Assembly (NCBI RefSeq): GCF_052068095.1
Contig: NZ_JBQHDG010000036.1
Location: 14,095 to 78,094 of the forward strand
DNA length: 64,000 nucleotides
Reading direction: 5' to 3'
Source: Phytohabitans sp052068095
GTDB taxonomy: Bacteria > Actinomycetota > Actinomycetes > Mycobacteriales > Micromonosporaceae
The translations under genes and the position numbers were made by a program. The notes beneath the pieces were generated by a model. The model was not told the origin of the DNA and did no database searches. It saw only the letters and a program-made list of their open reading frames with translations. Below are positions 35,396 through 44,075 of this stretch, piece by piece. How positions within the stretch are numbered: the stretch's first letter is position 1; every line of letters begins with the position of its first letter.

Positions 35396-35596
35396 TCAGC
35401 GGAGTCGAGAAGGCACCCGATCGGGGTACGCGGCCACCACCGCACGCCACACCACCACCGCCGGAGTGCCGCCGTCGAGCGCCTCCCGGATGGTCCGGCC
35501 GTCGAGCTGCGGCAGCACCTGGTCGGCGGCGAGGCTGGCCGCGTAAACCGGCCCGAAAGCCTCCTCCAGCCGCGCCCAGAAATCCGTGAGCCGCAC
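35396..35596 (-). CDS. DUF3046 domain protein
   Basis: A 66-residue protein starting GTG (MRLTDFWARLEEAFGPVYA), with AAGGGGGG upstream. The pattern LTDFW.R....FG..YA.S.A.D.VL..LDGRT..EAL..G is the DUF3046 family, found next to recA in actinobacteria (Rv2738c position). Its function is unknown. It lies 4 bp after the MFS gene stop. Confidence 0.92.
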   Translation of the reverse strand: MRLTDFWARLEEAFGPVYAASLAADQVLPQLDGRTIREALDGGTPAVVVWRAVVAAYPDRVPSRLR

Positions 35597-35600
35597 CCCG

Positions 35601-36845
35601 TCAAACCCCCCTTGGAAACGCTGGCACCGGCCGCAACGCTAGCGCGACCAGTGGCACGGTCGCGATGGCGGCCAGCACGGTCAGCGTGGCGTACCCGCTC
35701 GCCTCCACCACGAACCCGCTCACCGCGCCCGCGGACGCCCCCGCCAGGCCCATGACCAGGTCGGACAGCCCTTGCGCGGACGGGCGCACCTCGACCGGCA
35801 CCGACTCGGAGAGCAGCGTCGAACCGGCCACCATCGTGCACGACCAGCCGAGCCCCAGCAGCGTCAGCCCCACCGCCAGCCACGGCGTGTCGTGCCCCGC
35901 CGTGCCGGCCGTCGCGCACGCGACCACGAGCAGCCCGATCCCGCCGAGCACCACCGCGCGCCGCCCCACCCGGTCGGTGAGCCAGCCGACGAGCGGGGCG
36001 AGCGCCGTCATCCCGGCGATGTGCAGGCTCAGCACGATGCCCACTACCCGGAGCACGTCCGCGTCCGAATGCGACTCGCCGAGGCGTACCGGCGTCATCA
36101 CCATCACCGCGACCATGACGAGGTGGCCGACGGCGACCGCGGCGATCCCCAGCCGGGCCGCCGGTCTTTCCGCGACCGCGCGCAGCGCGGGCCGGAAACC
36201 CGCGCGGTGCGGTGCCGGCTCCACCGCCGCGGCGCGCCGCGCGGTGAGCAGCGGGTCCGGCCGCAAAAGCAGCGCGAGTACCACCGCTGCGCACGCGAAC
36301 GCCAAACCGCTGAACAGGAACGGGCCGCTCAGCACCGGTACCCCCGTGAAGCGAACCGCGCGGTCGGCGAGCGGGGCGAGGTTGGGCGCGGCGACCGCGC
36401 CGATGGTCGTGCCCCACACGATCAGCGACAGGTGGCGCCCCCGGCGCGCCGGCTCGGCGAGGTCGACGGCGGCGTACCGGGCCTGGAGGTTGGCCGTGTT
36501 TCCGCCGCCGAAGAGCATCATGCCGAGGAAGAGCAGCGGTGTGGCGTCGAGTGTCGCGGCCACCACCACGACCACGCCGCCGAGCCCGCCGATGACGTAC
36601 CCCGCGGTGAGGCCCCACCGCCGTCCGCGCGCGTTGGTGAGCCGGGTGATCGGCACGGCGAGCAGCGCGGTGCCCACCACGCCGGCGCTCATCACGAGGC
36701 CGGAGATGCCGGCGCCGCCGAGCCGGGCGGCGAGCAGCGCGCCCACGGAAAGCCCGATCGAGACGCCCATGCCGCCCACGACCTGGGTGACGAAGAGGAG
36801 CCGCAGCGTCCGCCGCTGGACGCTCGTTACATCGAGAACCGTCAC
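35601..36845 (-). CDS. MFS transporter
   Basis: A 414-residue major facilitator with about twelve transmembrane helices. The first helix is LRLLFVTQVVGGMGVSIGL. A loop between helices 2 and 3 is RLTNARGRRWGL, the second-half counterpart is GWLTDRVGRRAVVL. These are the usual MFS A-type loops. The start GTG overlaps the stop of the acyl-CoA dehydrogenase gene (GTGA). The substrate is unknown. Confidence 0.92.
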   Translation of the reverse strand: MTVLDVTSVQRRTLRLLFVTQVVGGMGVSIGLSVGALLAARLGGAGISGLVMSAGVVGTALLAVPITRLTNARGRRWGLTAGYVIGGLGGVVVVVAATLDATPLLFLGMMLFGGGNTANLQARYAAVDLAEPARRGRHLSLIVWGTTIGAVAAPNLAPLADRAVRFTGVPVLSGPFLFSGLAFACAAVVLALLLRPDPLLTARRAAAVEPAPHRAGFRPALRAVAERPAARLGIAAVAVGHLVMVAVMVMTPVRLGESHSDADVLRVVGIVLSLHIAGMTALAPLVGWLTDRVGRRAVVLGGIGLLVVACATAGTAGHDTPWLAVGLTLLGLGWSCTMVAGSTLLSESVPVEVRPSAQGLSDLVMGLAGASAGAVSGFVVEASGYATLTVLAAIATVPLVALALRPVPAFPRGV

Positions 36846-37984
36846 AGCCCCAGGCTACGCCCGATGATCTCCTTCATGATCTCCGTCGTGCCGCCGTAGA
36901 TCGTCTGCACGCGGCTGTTGAGCCACGCCTTGGCGACCGGGTACTCCAGCATGTAGCCGTATCCGCCGTGCAGCTGGACGCACCGGTCGGCCACCCGGTT
37001 TTGCAGCTCGGTGGTCCACCACTTCGCCTTGGCCGCGTCGACCACGGTGAGCCGCCCCGCGTTGAACTCGCGGACGCAGTGGTTGAGAAACGTCCGCGCG
37101 ATCGTCACCTCGGTGTCGAGCTCGGCGAGCAGGAAGCGGTTGTGCTGGAACTTTCCGATCGGCCGGCCGAACGCCTCGCGACCGCGCGCGTACTCCAGCG
37201 TGATGGCCAGCAGCTTTTCGCAGGCGGCGACGGCGGCGACCGCGATGCCCAGCCGCTCGCGGGGCAGGTTGGCCATGAGGTGGTAGAAGCCGTGGTTCTC
37301 CGTGCCGATGAGGTTTTCGGCGGGCACGCGGCAGTCGTCGAAGAAGAGCTCGGCCGTGTCGTTGGCCTTCATGCCCACCTTCTCCAGGCGGCGGCCCCGC
37401 GAGAAGCCGGGCGTCCCGCGCTCCACCGCGATCAGGCTCACCCCGTGCGCGCCCTGGTCCGGCGCGGTCTTCGCGACGACCACCACGAGGTCGGCCATGT
37501 CGCCGTTCGTGATGAAGGTCTTCTGTCCATTGAGGACATACGAGTCGCCGTCGCGCCGCGCGGACGTGCGCACCCCGGCAAGGTCGGAGCCGGCGCCCGG
37601 CTCGCTCATCGCGATCGCGGTGACGAGGTCGCCGGAGCAGAAGCCGGGCAGCCACCGCTTGCGCTGGTCTTCGGTGGTGAGGTCGGTGAGGTACGGCGCG
37701 ACGATGTCGTTGTGCAGCCCGAAGCCGAGGCCGGCGCAGCCCGACGCCACCACCTCCTCGACGAGCACCGCGTTGAAGCGGAAGTCGCGCTGCCCTCCCC
37801 CGCCGTACTCCTCGTCGACGTCCATGCCGAGCAGACCTGCCGCACCGGCCTTGCGCCACACCTCGCGGTCGACGATGCCCTCCCGCTCCCACTCGTCGTG
37901 GTAGGGCACCGCCTCGCGGGCCAGGAACTCCCGGCAGAGCGCGCGAAACTCGTCGTGGACCGGCTCGTACAGGTGCTGCTCCAT
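36842..37984 (-). CDS. Acyl-CoA dehydrogenase
   Basis: A 380-residue flavoprotein that introduces an alpha-beta double bond in an acyl-CoA. It starts MEQHLYEPVHDEFRALCREF. FAD and substrate motifs are AIAMSEPGAGSDLAGVRTSA and NGQKTFITNGDMADL. At the C-terminus IYGGTTEIMKEIIGRSLGL has Gly where medium-chain enzymes carry the catalytic Glu. The base is probably the Glu near 243 in NLPRERL, as in long-chain and isovaleryl-CoA dehydrogenases. A longer frame exists upstream but is Arg-rich and unlikely. It is coupled to the MFS gene. Confidence 0.94.
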   Translation of the reverse strand: MEQHLYEPVHDEFRALCREFLAREAVPYHDEWEREGIVDREVWRKAGAAGLLGMDVDEEYGGGGQRDFRFNAVLVEEVVASGCAGLGFGLHNDIVAPYLTDLTTEDQRKRWLPGFCSGDLVTAIAMSEPGAGSDLAGVRTSARRDGDSYVLNGQKTFITNGDMADLVVVVAKTAPDQGAHGVSLIAVERGTPGFSRGRRLEKVGMKANDTAELFFDDCRVPAENLIGTENHGFYHLMANLPRERLGIAVAAVAACEKLLAITLEYARGREAFGRPIGKFQHNRFLLAELDTEVTIARTFLNHCVREFNAGRLTVVDAAKAKWWTTELQNRVADRCVQLHGGYGYMLEYPVAKAWLNSRVQTIYGGTTEIMKEIIGRSLGL

Positions 37985-38599
37985 GCCCGCCAGTCTCGCA
38001 GCACCCCCGCGACCGTCCGCAAGTCCGCGACGAGACATTCGAACGGTCAACCAGTGCCGCCGTCCGTACCATTCGCACACGTTCTCGTCTTACCGAGCCG
38101 CGAATGCGGCCGAATGCCGTTCCACCTTGAGTCGGGCCCTTACCGGGCAGCTATTGACGGTCTTGCGACAGTTGCCCATCGACTCACGGAATCAAAACAT
38201 CGAGAACTATCAGTGCATGTCGACCCCTGAGCCGCCTTTGTATTCATCCGACCGATACGAGGCGTGCCGGTCCGTCATTTCACCGGGCGACAGACGATGG
38301 CGGTGACGTCATCCGAAAGGTTGTTCACGTTGATCACAACCGCCGTAAACAATTTGCGCCTGCCGTCAAGTCTGGAACGCCGGCACCACAGCGACGGATG
38401 GAACGCCCCGCTCGACCTCGTCACGGGAACCGAATAACGCAAACGCGGGATGGCAGCGAAGGCGCCCGAGCCGACATCCTGGAGGAACGGATCATCGTGC
38501 TCTCAAGGCACGGGCACAGCATGCGCATTCCCTCAATTGCGCGCCAGTACGGCCGTAGAAACCTGGCATCCACTCCCAACACCACCGATCGGTGAGGCA
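37985..38599. other. Less GC-rich divergent intergenic region before the PNP operon
   Basis: A 615-bp gap between the acyl-CoA dehydrogenase gene and the operon that starts at 38600. Parts (around 38150-38360) are visibly richer in A and T than the rest of the window. It must contain the operon promoter. I see no strong palindrome, no repeat module and no convincing gene; a 65-codon frame ending at 38595 is discussed under rejected items. Confidence 0.5.
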
Positions 38600-40519
38600 A
38601 TGGCATCCGTCACCTTCACGCAATGCCGCGCCGCCGCGAGCGCAGTACGGCAGGCCGAGCACAGCCGCCAGGCCATCAACACGATCCGGCCTCGAAGTGT
38701 TCTCGGGATCGTCCGTACGCGCGCGCCGTTGGCCATTCTCCTCTACCTGTCGGCGGTAGAAGCACGGCTGGTCTGGCAGAGCGAGCGCAGCTTCGCCGTC
38801 CTGGAGGCACCGCGGTACGTGTCGCCGGTCCGCCGGGACGGCGGGCTGGTGATCCGCTTCCTCCGCGTCCTGGATCGGCGCTGGGATCTACTGATTTTCG
38901 CCGTGCCGCCGGCGCTCCTGCTGGCTGTCACGGCGGCGGTCGCGCTCGGTGCGACGGCGGCCGGCGCCACGCCACCGCTCGCGATCGTCTGGCTCGCGGT
39001 GGCGGCCATGGCCTATGTCACGGCCTTCATGCTGGCCCAGGTCGCGACCCAGGTGGCCTGGGTGCGCAGGGTGTTCGGGCACGAGGGCGTCGCCGCGGAC
39101 CGGGTCGCCGAGGAGTCGCTGCCCGGCTGGAACTGGTCGATGCCGCTGTGCCATCACGAGACCGACCAGCCCGGTCGAGTGCTGCTCGACCTCGTGACGC
39201 ACCAGATGGAGCGGCTGATCCGGGCGCACGCGACACAGCTGCTCGCGGCGCAGGGCGCCGAGCCGGAGGGTGTCCGGGTACGGGAGGTCCTGATCTGCCT
39301 CAACCACGGTGTCACCACCACGGGCATGCGGAGGACGCTCGAGGCGGCGCTGACGCTTCCGTACGGGCCGGGTGCCCGGGTGGCCTTCCGCATGCCGACC
39401 GGGCCGGTCGAGGGATACCGGGAGCCCGTGCAGGCTGGCGGCGGGTTCTTCTTCACCTACCTGGCCGGGGTCCTCGTCGTCGTGCCGATCTGCGCGTACC
39501 TCGTGGCCACGTGGGAGGCGCAGGCCTGCGCGGCCGACTGCGCGGGCCGGCCGGCCGACTGGGGGTCGGCATTGCGCTGGTTGGCGTGGCGCCTGATGTT
39601 CCAGGACGCGCCCGGCCTCGTGCCGAAGACCGCACAGACGTGGATCATCGGATGGCTGACGAGCCTCGTCGGGCTGATGACACTGCCTGTGGCCTGGGTG
39701 TCCGCGCGCCTCGCGATCGCCGCGAACAAGCGCGGCGTGGTCGATCTCGTGACCATCCAGTCCCGCGCCTTGCAGAAGACCCGGGTGTTGCTGATGACCG
39801 TCACCGCCACGGAGCGCACCGCCGTCCTGGATGTGTTCCGGCCGGCGACCGGCGAGGTTCCGGAGCGGATCTTCGCGGAAAACGCGGTGATCTACGAGCT
39901 CGGTTCGATCCGCAACGCCCGCGTGGCCATGGCTCAGTGCGCGCGCCCCGGACCGGGCGGGCCGGGCGGCGCGATCCTCACCACCGCCGAGGTCATCCGG
40001 CGTTGGCGTCCCGACGTCGTGATCATGGTGGGCATCTGCTACGGCCTGCGCGAGGACTGGAAGGAGCCGCAGCGGATGGGCGACGTGCTGGTGGCGAGCA
40101 CCGTGCACGACCTCGACCGCGCCATCGTCTTCGAGGGCCGGGTCGAGCCGATGGGCGACCGGGTCAGCACGTCGACGGCCCTCGTCGCCAGGCTCTCCGC
40201 CGCCTCGACCGACTGGCCGGTCGCGAGCGTCCACTTCGGACCCATGCTCGCCTCCTCGGCTTTGATCAGCTCGGCCACCCGCCGGGAGGAACTCCGTCGG
40301 GAGCACAGCCGGGCGATCGGCGGCGACATGGAAGGGCACGGGTTGTACGCCGCCGCCGCGGACGCCGGGGTGCCGTGGATCCTCGCCAAGGCGATCTCCG
40401 ACTGGGGCATGGATCGCGACGAACGGTACGAGCCCGCCCTGGCCGCCGCCAACGCCGCCGGGTTCGTGCTCCACACGCTCACGGTCGGGGCCTTCGACCA
40501 GGGGATCCAGACGCCATGA
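38600..40519 (+). CDS. Four-TM membrane protein with C-terminal nucleoside-phosphorylase-like domain
   Basis: 639 residues from ATG 38600 (MASVTFTQCR). GAGG lies only two bases before it, so the start is not certain; a longer frame back to 38450 has poor coding character. Transmembrane segments are at about 96-120, 126-150, 282-303 and 347-369, with about 130 residues between the second and third. The C-terminal domain (about 395-632) has the PNP/UDP-phosphorylase pattern: VGICYGL near 477, GDMEGHGLY near 575 (ribose-binding Met-Glu) and KAISDWGMD near 596 (purine-contacting Asp). Such domains cleave nucleosides; in fusions they are proposed as NTP- or nucleoside-directed effectors. Here the domain should face the cytoplasm. 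It is the first gene of a nine-gene overlapping operon. Confidence 0.85.
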   Translation: MASVTFTQCRAAASAVRQAEHSRQAINTIRPRSVLGIVRTRAPLAILLYLSAVEARLVWQSERSFAVLEAPRYVSPVRRDGGLVIRFLRVLDRRWDLLIFAVPPALLLAVTAAVALGATAAGATPPLAIVWLAVAAMAYVTAFMLAQVATQVAWVRRVFGHEGVAADRVAEESLPGWNWSMPLCHHETDQPGRVLLDLVTHQMERLIRAHATQLLAAQGAEPEGVRVREVLICLNHGVTTTGMRRTLEAALTLPYGPGARVAFRMPTGPVEGYREPVQAGGGFFFTYLAGVLVVVPICAYLVATWEAQACAADCAGRPADWGSALRWLAWRLMFQDAPGLVPKTAQTWIIGWLTSLVGLMTLPVAWVSARLAIAANKRGVVDLVTIQSRALQKTRVLLMTVTATERTAVLDVFRPATGEVPERIFAENAVIYELGSIRNARVAMAQCARPGPGGPGGAILTTAEVIRRWRPDVVIMVGICYGLREDWKEPQRMGDVLVASTVHDLDRAIVFEGRVEPMGDRVSTSTALVARLSAASTDWPVASVHFGPMLASSALISSATRREELRREHSRAIGGDMEGHGLYAAAADAGVPWILAKAISDWGMDRDERYEPALAAANAAGFVLHTLTVGAFDQGIQTP

Positions 40520-41334
40520 GGCGCTACCTGGACGGCGGGGCCGGCCGCCGGTCGGAGGTCACCGGCGCGGCCTACGAGTCGTGGGTACGGCCCCCCGCGC
40601 GACCGATCCGGTACGGCCTCGTCGAGCGCTGGCTCGACCGGCGCAACGGCCGGATCGACGGCAAGAAGGCCGTCCTGCGCCTGGTGCAGGCCGAGCCTGA
40701 TGCGAGCGACGACCGGGCGGAGACGGCGAACACCCACCCGCGGGAGACGCCCGCACCGCCGCCGATCAGCACCTTCTACGTCGACTCGCTCTGCAAGCGC
40801 TTCGGCTCCGTGGCCGAACACGAGAAGCAGCAGCGGGACGAGCGGCTCTACCTGCTGTCGAAGAAGCTCGAAGCCGCGGTCGCTCGGGAAAAGACGGCCG
40901 CGAACAAGCTCGAGGTCGCCGAGGCCGCGTGGAAGGGCGCTTCACAGCCGCCCACGGAAGAAACGCTGCGGACGCGGCACGTGGCCGAGGAGGAGCTCGA
41001 CCGGCCCACCTACCTCAGCCGGCAGCGCCGGTTGGCACAGCACGGCCGCACGCGCGAGCGCAGCGAGTCCCGGTACGCCGCGCTCGACGAGGAATGGCAC
41101 GCCTGTAACGCCGAGGTGGCCGATCTGAGAAACCGGATATCTACCGAGCGGCGGATCGCGGACAGCCGCGTTCGCGCGCAACTCGCACACACGCAGCGCC
41201 GGATCGCCACGTACTGGACGCATCTGATCCGAACGTACGAGCGGGGCGCCGAGCTGAACCAGAACCTGCGTCCCGCCGGACCCCGCCTGCCCGACTGGAC
41301 GCGCGACGACACCGACGGCGAGGAGCAACGATGA
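40516..41334 (+). CDS. Coiled-coil protein of the PNP operon (module shared with the first ABC protein)
   Basis: 272 residues, ATG overlapping the upstream TGA (ATGA). The N-terminal 60 residues are basic (YESWVRPPARPIRYGLVERW), then a Pro-rich break, then a long Glu/Arg coiled coil (about 100-235). It ends in the motif QRRIATYWTHLIR (near 227-239) followed by N..L...GPRLPDW. This end and the preceding coiled coil resemble the N-terminus of the ABC protein at 44072 (QRRIAAYRRYLVR ... PHIPGW). No enzymatic motif is visible; a scaffold or partner role is inferred. No family recognised. Confidence 0.8.
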   Translation: MRRYLDGGAGRRSEVTGAAYESWVRPPARPIRYGLVERWLDRRNGRIDGKKAVLRLVQAEPDASDDRAETANTHPRETPAPPPISTFYVDSLCKRFGSVAEHEKQQRDERLYLLSKKLEAAVAREKTAANKLEVAEAAWKGASQPPTEETLRTRHVAEEELDRPTYLSRQRRLAQHGRTRERSESRYAALDEEWHACNAEVADLRNRISTERRIADSRVRAQLAHTQRRIATYWTHLIRTYERGAELNQNLRPAGPRLPDWTRDDTDGEEQR

Positions 41335-41720
41335 CCGAAGAGGCCCCTCTCCCGGACCGGCCGTTCGAGCCCGAGCCGTACGACACCACCGAGCTTCAGC
41401 GCGAGCTCGAAGAGATGGTCGAACGGCTGCTGCCGCACGGGGTCGACGAGGCGACGCCGCATGTGCTCGACCGGCTCGTCGACCGGCACACCCTCCGGCG
41501 CGTGGCGCGTCTGGCCAAGCAGTGGGTGCTCTATCGGGACGCGGCCCAGCTCGAGCTCAACGAAGCCCGCGCCGAGCTCGCCCATCAGGAGGCGGTCTAC
41601 ACCGCCGAGCGGCGGGCCATGGCGGGCCTCGAGTTCGCGTACCGGGAAGCCGAGCGAGCGCTGGCCGGCACTCGTCGACGCGTTCGCAAGCCCGCCACCG
41701 ACCAGCAGGAGCAGTCGTGA
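41331..41720 (+). CDS. Small coiled-coil protein of the PNP operon
   Basis: 129 residues, acidic at the N-terminus (MTEEAPLPDRPFEPEPYDTT) and then helical with a coiled coil (DAAQLELNEARAELAHQEAV). ATGA overlap with the gene before and GTGA overlap with the gene after. No recognised family. Size, charge and position suggest an accessory subunit. Confidence 0.78.
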   Translation: MTEEAPLPDRPFEPEPYDTTELQRELEEMVERLLPHGVDEATPHVLDRLVDRHTLRRVARLAKQWVLYRDAAQLELNEARAELAHQEAVYTAERRAMAGLEFAYREAERALAGTRRRVRKPATDQQEQS

Positions 41721-42784
41721 CACAGCCCTTCCCCGTCGCGGACGACCGGAGCGCCTCGCTGATCTCCGCCGGCTGGCCTTCCCAGGTCGACCCGACGTGG
41801 GCGCCTACGCCGCCAACGCTGCGGCTGCCGCCACCGCCGCCCCGGCCCCCGGCGATCAACGGTGCGGAGAGCGAGCCGCCGGACGACGGGCCGCCGCCAC
41901 CGGCGAATCCCGCCAGCTTCGCCGATCCGGCGCTGATCGCCGGGCGGCCGGCCGCCAACCGGTTCTACATTTTCGTACTCGCCCTCGCCGCGCTGGCGGA
42001 CATCGGCACGTTCTCGCAGGTCATCCAGTTCGTGATGCCGCTGGAACGCGACTTCGTACGCTGGGCCGTCGTCATCGGCTTCACCGCGTGTGTCCTCTTC
42101 CTGTCCCACATCGCCGGTGTGCAGCTGCGCGTCTGGCGGGCGGAGCGGGCCGAACGGGCCGAACGGACGGCGAACGCCCGGCCGGCGACCCGGAAGGTGA
42201 GGGATCGGTTCTCCATCGTGTTCGCCTGCACCGCGCTCGGCGTCTGGTTGCTACTCGGAGTGTTCGCCTTCCACCTGCGGTGGACCTGGGACAACCCGAC
42301 CAACGCCACCACCCAGCAGCAGGAGGGCGTGATCCCGGCACCGGCCGCCACACCCGCGCCGCTGCCGACCCTGGCCCCGACCCCCACATCGGACACCGGC
42401 GAACGTGACGCGACGGCGGCCGCCGACTTCGAGCGGACCGGATCGGCTCGCATGTTCCTCGCGCTCTACCTCGGCACCGGGCTGGCCGCCACGATCGGCG
42501 GCTACCTGACCCACAATCCCGCCCGTGCCGCCTACGCCAGGGCCAAGAAGGCGTACGAGGCCGCGGTGGGTTCGGCGGCCGAGGCGGCCCGGGTCTACGA
42601 GGAAGCCAAGAACACCGTGGAACACCTCGAACAGCGCGCCCGTGACTCCGAACTCATCCGCTGGGCGGAGCAGGTCGAGATCCTGCACGCCGGTGAGGAA
42701 CTGAAACAACGGATCCGGGCGCGGATCGCCGAGCGCGCACAGGACGCCGCGCTGACCGACGCCTACTTCCCCGAGCGTCCGTGA
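41717..42784 (+). CDS. Four-TM protein of the PNP operon
   Basis: 355 residues from GTG 41717, with CAGGAG five bases upstream and the start overlapping the previous stop. A Pro-rich N-terminus (LRLPPPPPRPPAING) precedes transmembrane segments at about 81-105, 114-138, 165-187 and 245-264. A short Thr/Pro stretch lies between the third and fourth segments, and the C-terminal 90 residues form a coiled coil (AYARAKKAYEAAVGSAAEAA). The mix of proline-rich end, four helices and terminal coiled coil suggests a membrane scaffold. No family recognised. Confidence 0.8.
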   Translation: MTQPFPVADDRSASLISAGWPSQVDPTWAPTPPTLRLPPPPPRPPAINGAESEPPDDGPPPPANPASFADPALIAGRPAANRFYIFVLALAALADIGTFSQVIQFVMPLERDFVRWAVVIGFTACVLFLSHIAGVQLRVWRAERAERAERTANARPATRKVRDRFSIVFACTALGVWLLLGVFAFHLRWTWDNPTNATTQQQEGVIPAPAATPAPLPTLAPTPTSDTGERDATAAADFERTGSARMFLALYLGTGLAATIGGYLTHNPARAAYARAKKAYEAAVGSAAEAARVYEEAKNTVEHLEQRARDSELIRWAEQVEILHAGEELKQRIRARIAERAQDAALTDAYFPERP

Positions 42785-42809
42785 CGCCCTCACGCCCAGG
42801 AGAAACCCG

Positions 42810-44075
42810 ATGAGAACACCACCCCGCTCCCGGTACGCGGCTCGTGGCCGCTCACGCTTCCAGCCGCGCCGTTCGCGACGGTGGCCCTTCGTCGCGGCGA
42901 CCGTCGCGGTCGCCCTGGTGGTGGCGGTCGGTGGCTTCCTGTACTGGCGGAGCACCTGCGAGCCCGGCGACCCGGCCTGCGAGGTCAACGCGTGCACGGG
43001 CAGCCCCACGCAGATGACGTTCGCCCTCGGTGCGCGGGCCAACAGCCCCGAGCCACTCCTGCCGCCGAAGCTGGAGAGCGAGGTGTCCGCCGCCGCCCGC
43101 GCCGGCAAGGAGATCGTCGTCTACCGCGTGGACGGTAAGCCGTCGACAGCGTTGCGAAGCAGGTTCGAGACGAAGATCAAGGCGAAGGAGCCGTACGAAG
43201 AGGCGCTGGAAGCCTTCATGACGAAGCTCAACGCGGACATGAGTCAGATCCGCGCGGCGAAGCCGGAGGCCAACCCCCTCGAGGCGCTGTGGCTCGCCAG
43301 CCGGGACACACCGGCGGGCGGCACCGTTGTGCTGTTCGACTCCGGCCTTCAGACCACCGGGGCGTTGAACTTCCGCACCGAAGGCATGCTGGAGGCGGAT
43401 CCGCAGGAGGTCGTGGACGATCTGGCCAAGCGCGAGCAGCTCCCCGATCTCGATGGGCGCCGGGTCGTCCTGATGGGCATCGGCGACGCCATCGATCCGC
43501 AGGCCAAGCTCGACCAGAACCTGCACGACAACGTCGTGGCGATCTGGGAGGCGATCGCGCGGGAGGGCGGCGCGGAGTGCGTTGACGTGCTCCCCGATCC
43601 ACCGGTACGGGAGATCGCACTTTCCGGCGTACCCAAGGTCACACCGATCGGGCTACCGAAGCCCCCGCCTCCGCTGCGCCCGTGCACCGAGGTCGTGCTC
43701 TCCGACGGCGGCGACGTCGGCTTCAAGCCCCGGACGCCCGAGCTGCGCGACCCGTCGGCGGCGCGGGAGCGGCTCAGCGGCTACGCGAACACGATCCGGA
43801 ACGACCGAAGCATCAAGCGGGTCGAGATCCTCGGTACCACCGCGCGGTGGAACAGCCCCGAGTCGCAAAAGGAGCTCGGCAAGGAGCGGGCCGAGGTGGT
43901 GAAGGACATCCTTGTCTCCCAAGGCGTTTCGGCCGGCATGGTGACGACGGAGGGCGTCGGGTCGTACTCGAAGTACTACGTGCCCGACGGTGGTCCGAAG
44001 GGGCCGCTCAAGCCCGCCGAAGCCGCCCGCAACCGGTCCATCGTGCTGCGCACCATCTGCGAATCACGTCCATGA
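42810..44075 (+). CDS. Membrane-anchored protein with OmpA-like C-terminal domain
   Basis: 421 residues, ATG with AGGAG six bases upstream, 25 bp after the previous gene. A basic N-terminus leads to one transmembrane helix (about 26-46), then an extracytoplasmic part of about 370 residues. The middle has a Rossmann-like run (GTVVLFDSGLQTTGALNF, RRVVLMGIGDAID). The C-terminus (about 330-417) carries the OmpA/MotB-type pattern VEILGTTARWNSPESQKELG, KERAEVVKDILVSQGV, then RNRSIVLR. OmpA-like domains bind peptidoglycan; in an organism without an outer membrane this would tie the complex to the wall. Confidence 0.82.
   Translation: MRTPPRSRYAARGRSRFQPRRSRRWPFVAATVAVALVVAVGGFLYWRSTCEPGDPACEVNACTGSPTQMTFALGARANSPEPLLPPKLESEVSAAARAGKEIVVYRVDGKPSTALRSRFETKIKAKEPYEEALEAFMTKLNADMSQIRAAKPEANPLEALWLASRDTPAGGTVVLFDSGLQTTGALNFRTEGMLEADPQEVVDDLAKREQLPDLDGRRVVLMGIGDAIDPQAKLDQNLHDNVVAIWEAIAREGGAECVDVLPDPPVREIALSGVPKVTPIGLPKPPPPLRPCTEVVLSDGGDVGFKPRTPELRDPSAARERLSGYANTIRNDRSIKRVEILGTTARWNSPESQKELGKERAEVVKDILVSQGVSAGMVTTEGVGSYSKYYVPDGGPKGPLKPAEAARNRSIVLRTICESRP

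Noticed and set aside
36842..38078. Second frame over the acyl-CoA dehydrogenase gene
   Set aside because: Arg/His-rich shadow of the true frame with no recognisable domain.
38398..38595. 65-codon frame ending 4 bp before the PNP gene, with IPSIARQYGRRNLAS resembling part of an HTH
   Set aside because: No ribosome site, start codon in a non-coding-looking stretch and no recognised family. It could still be a leader peptide or small regulator, but the sequence alone does not support it.
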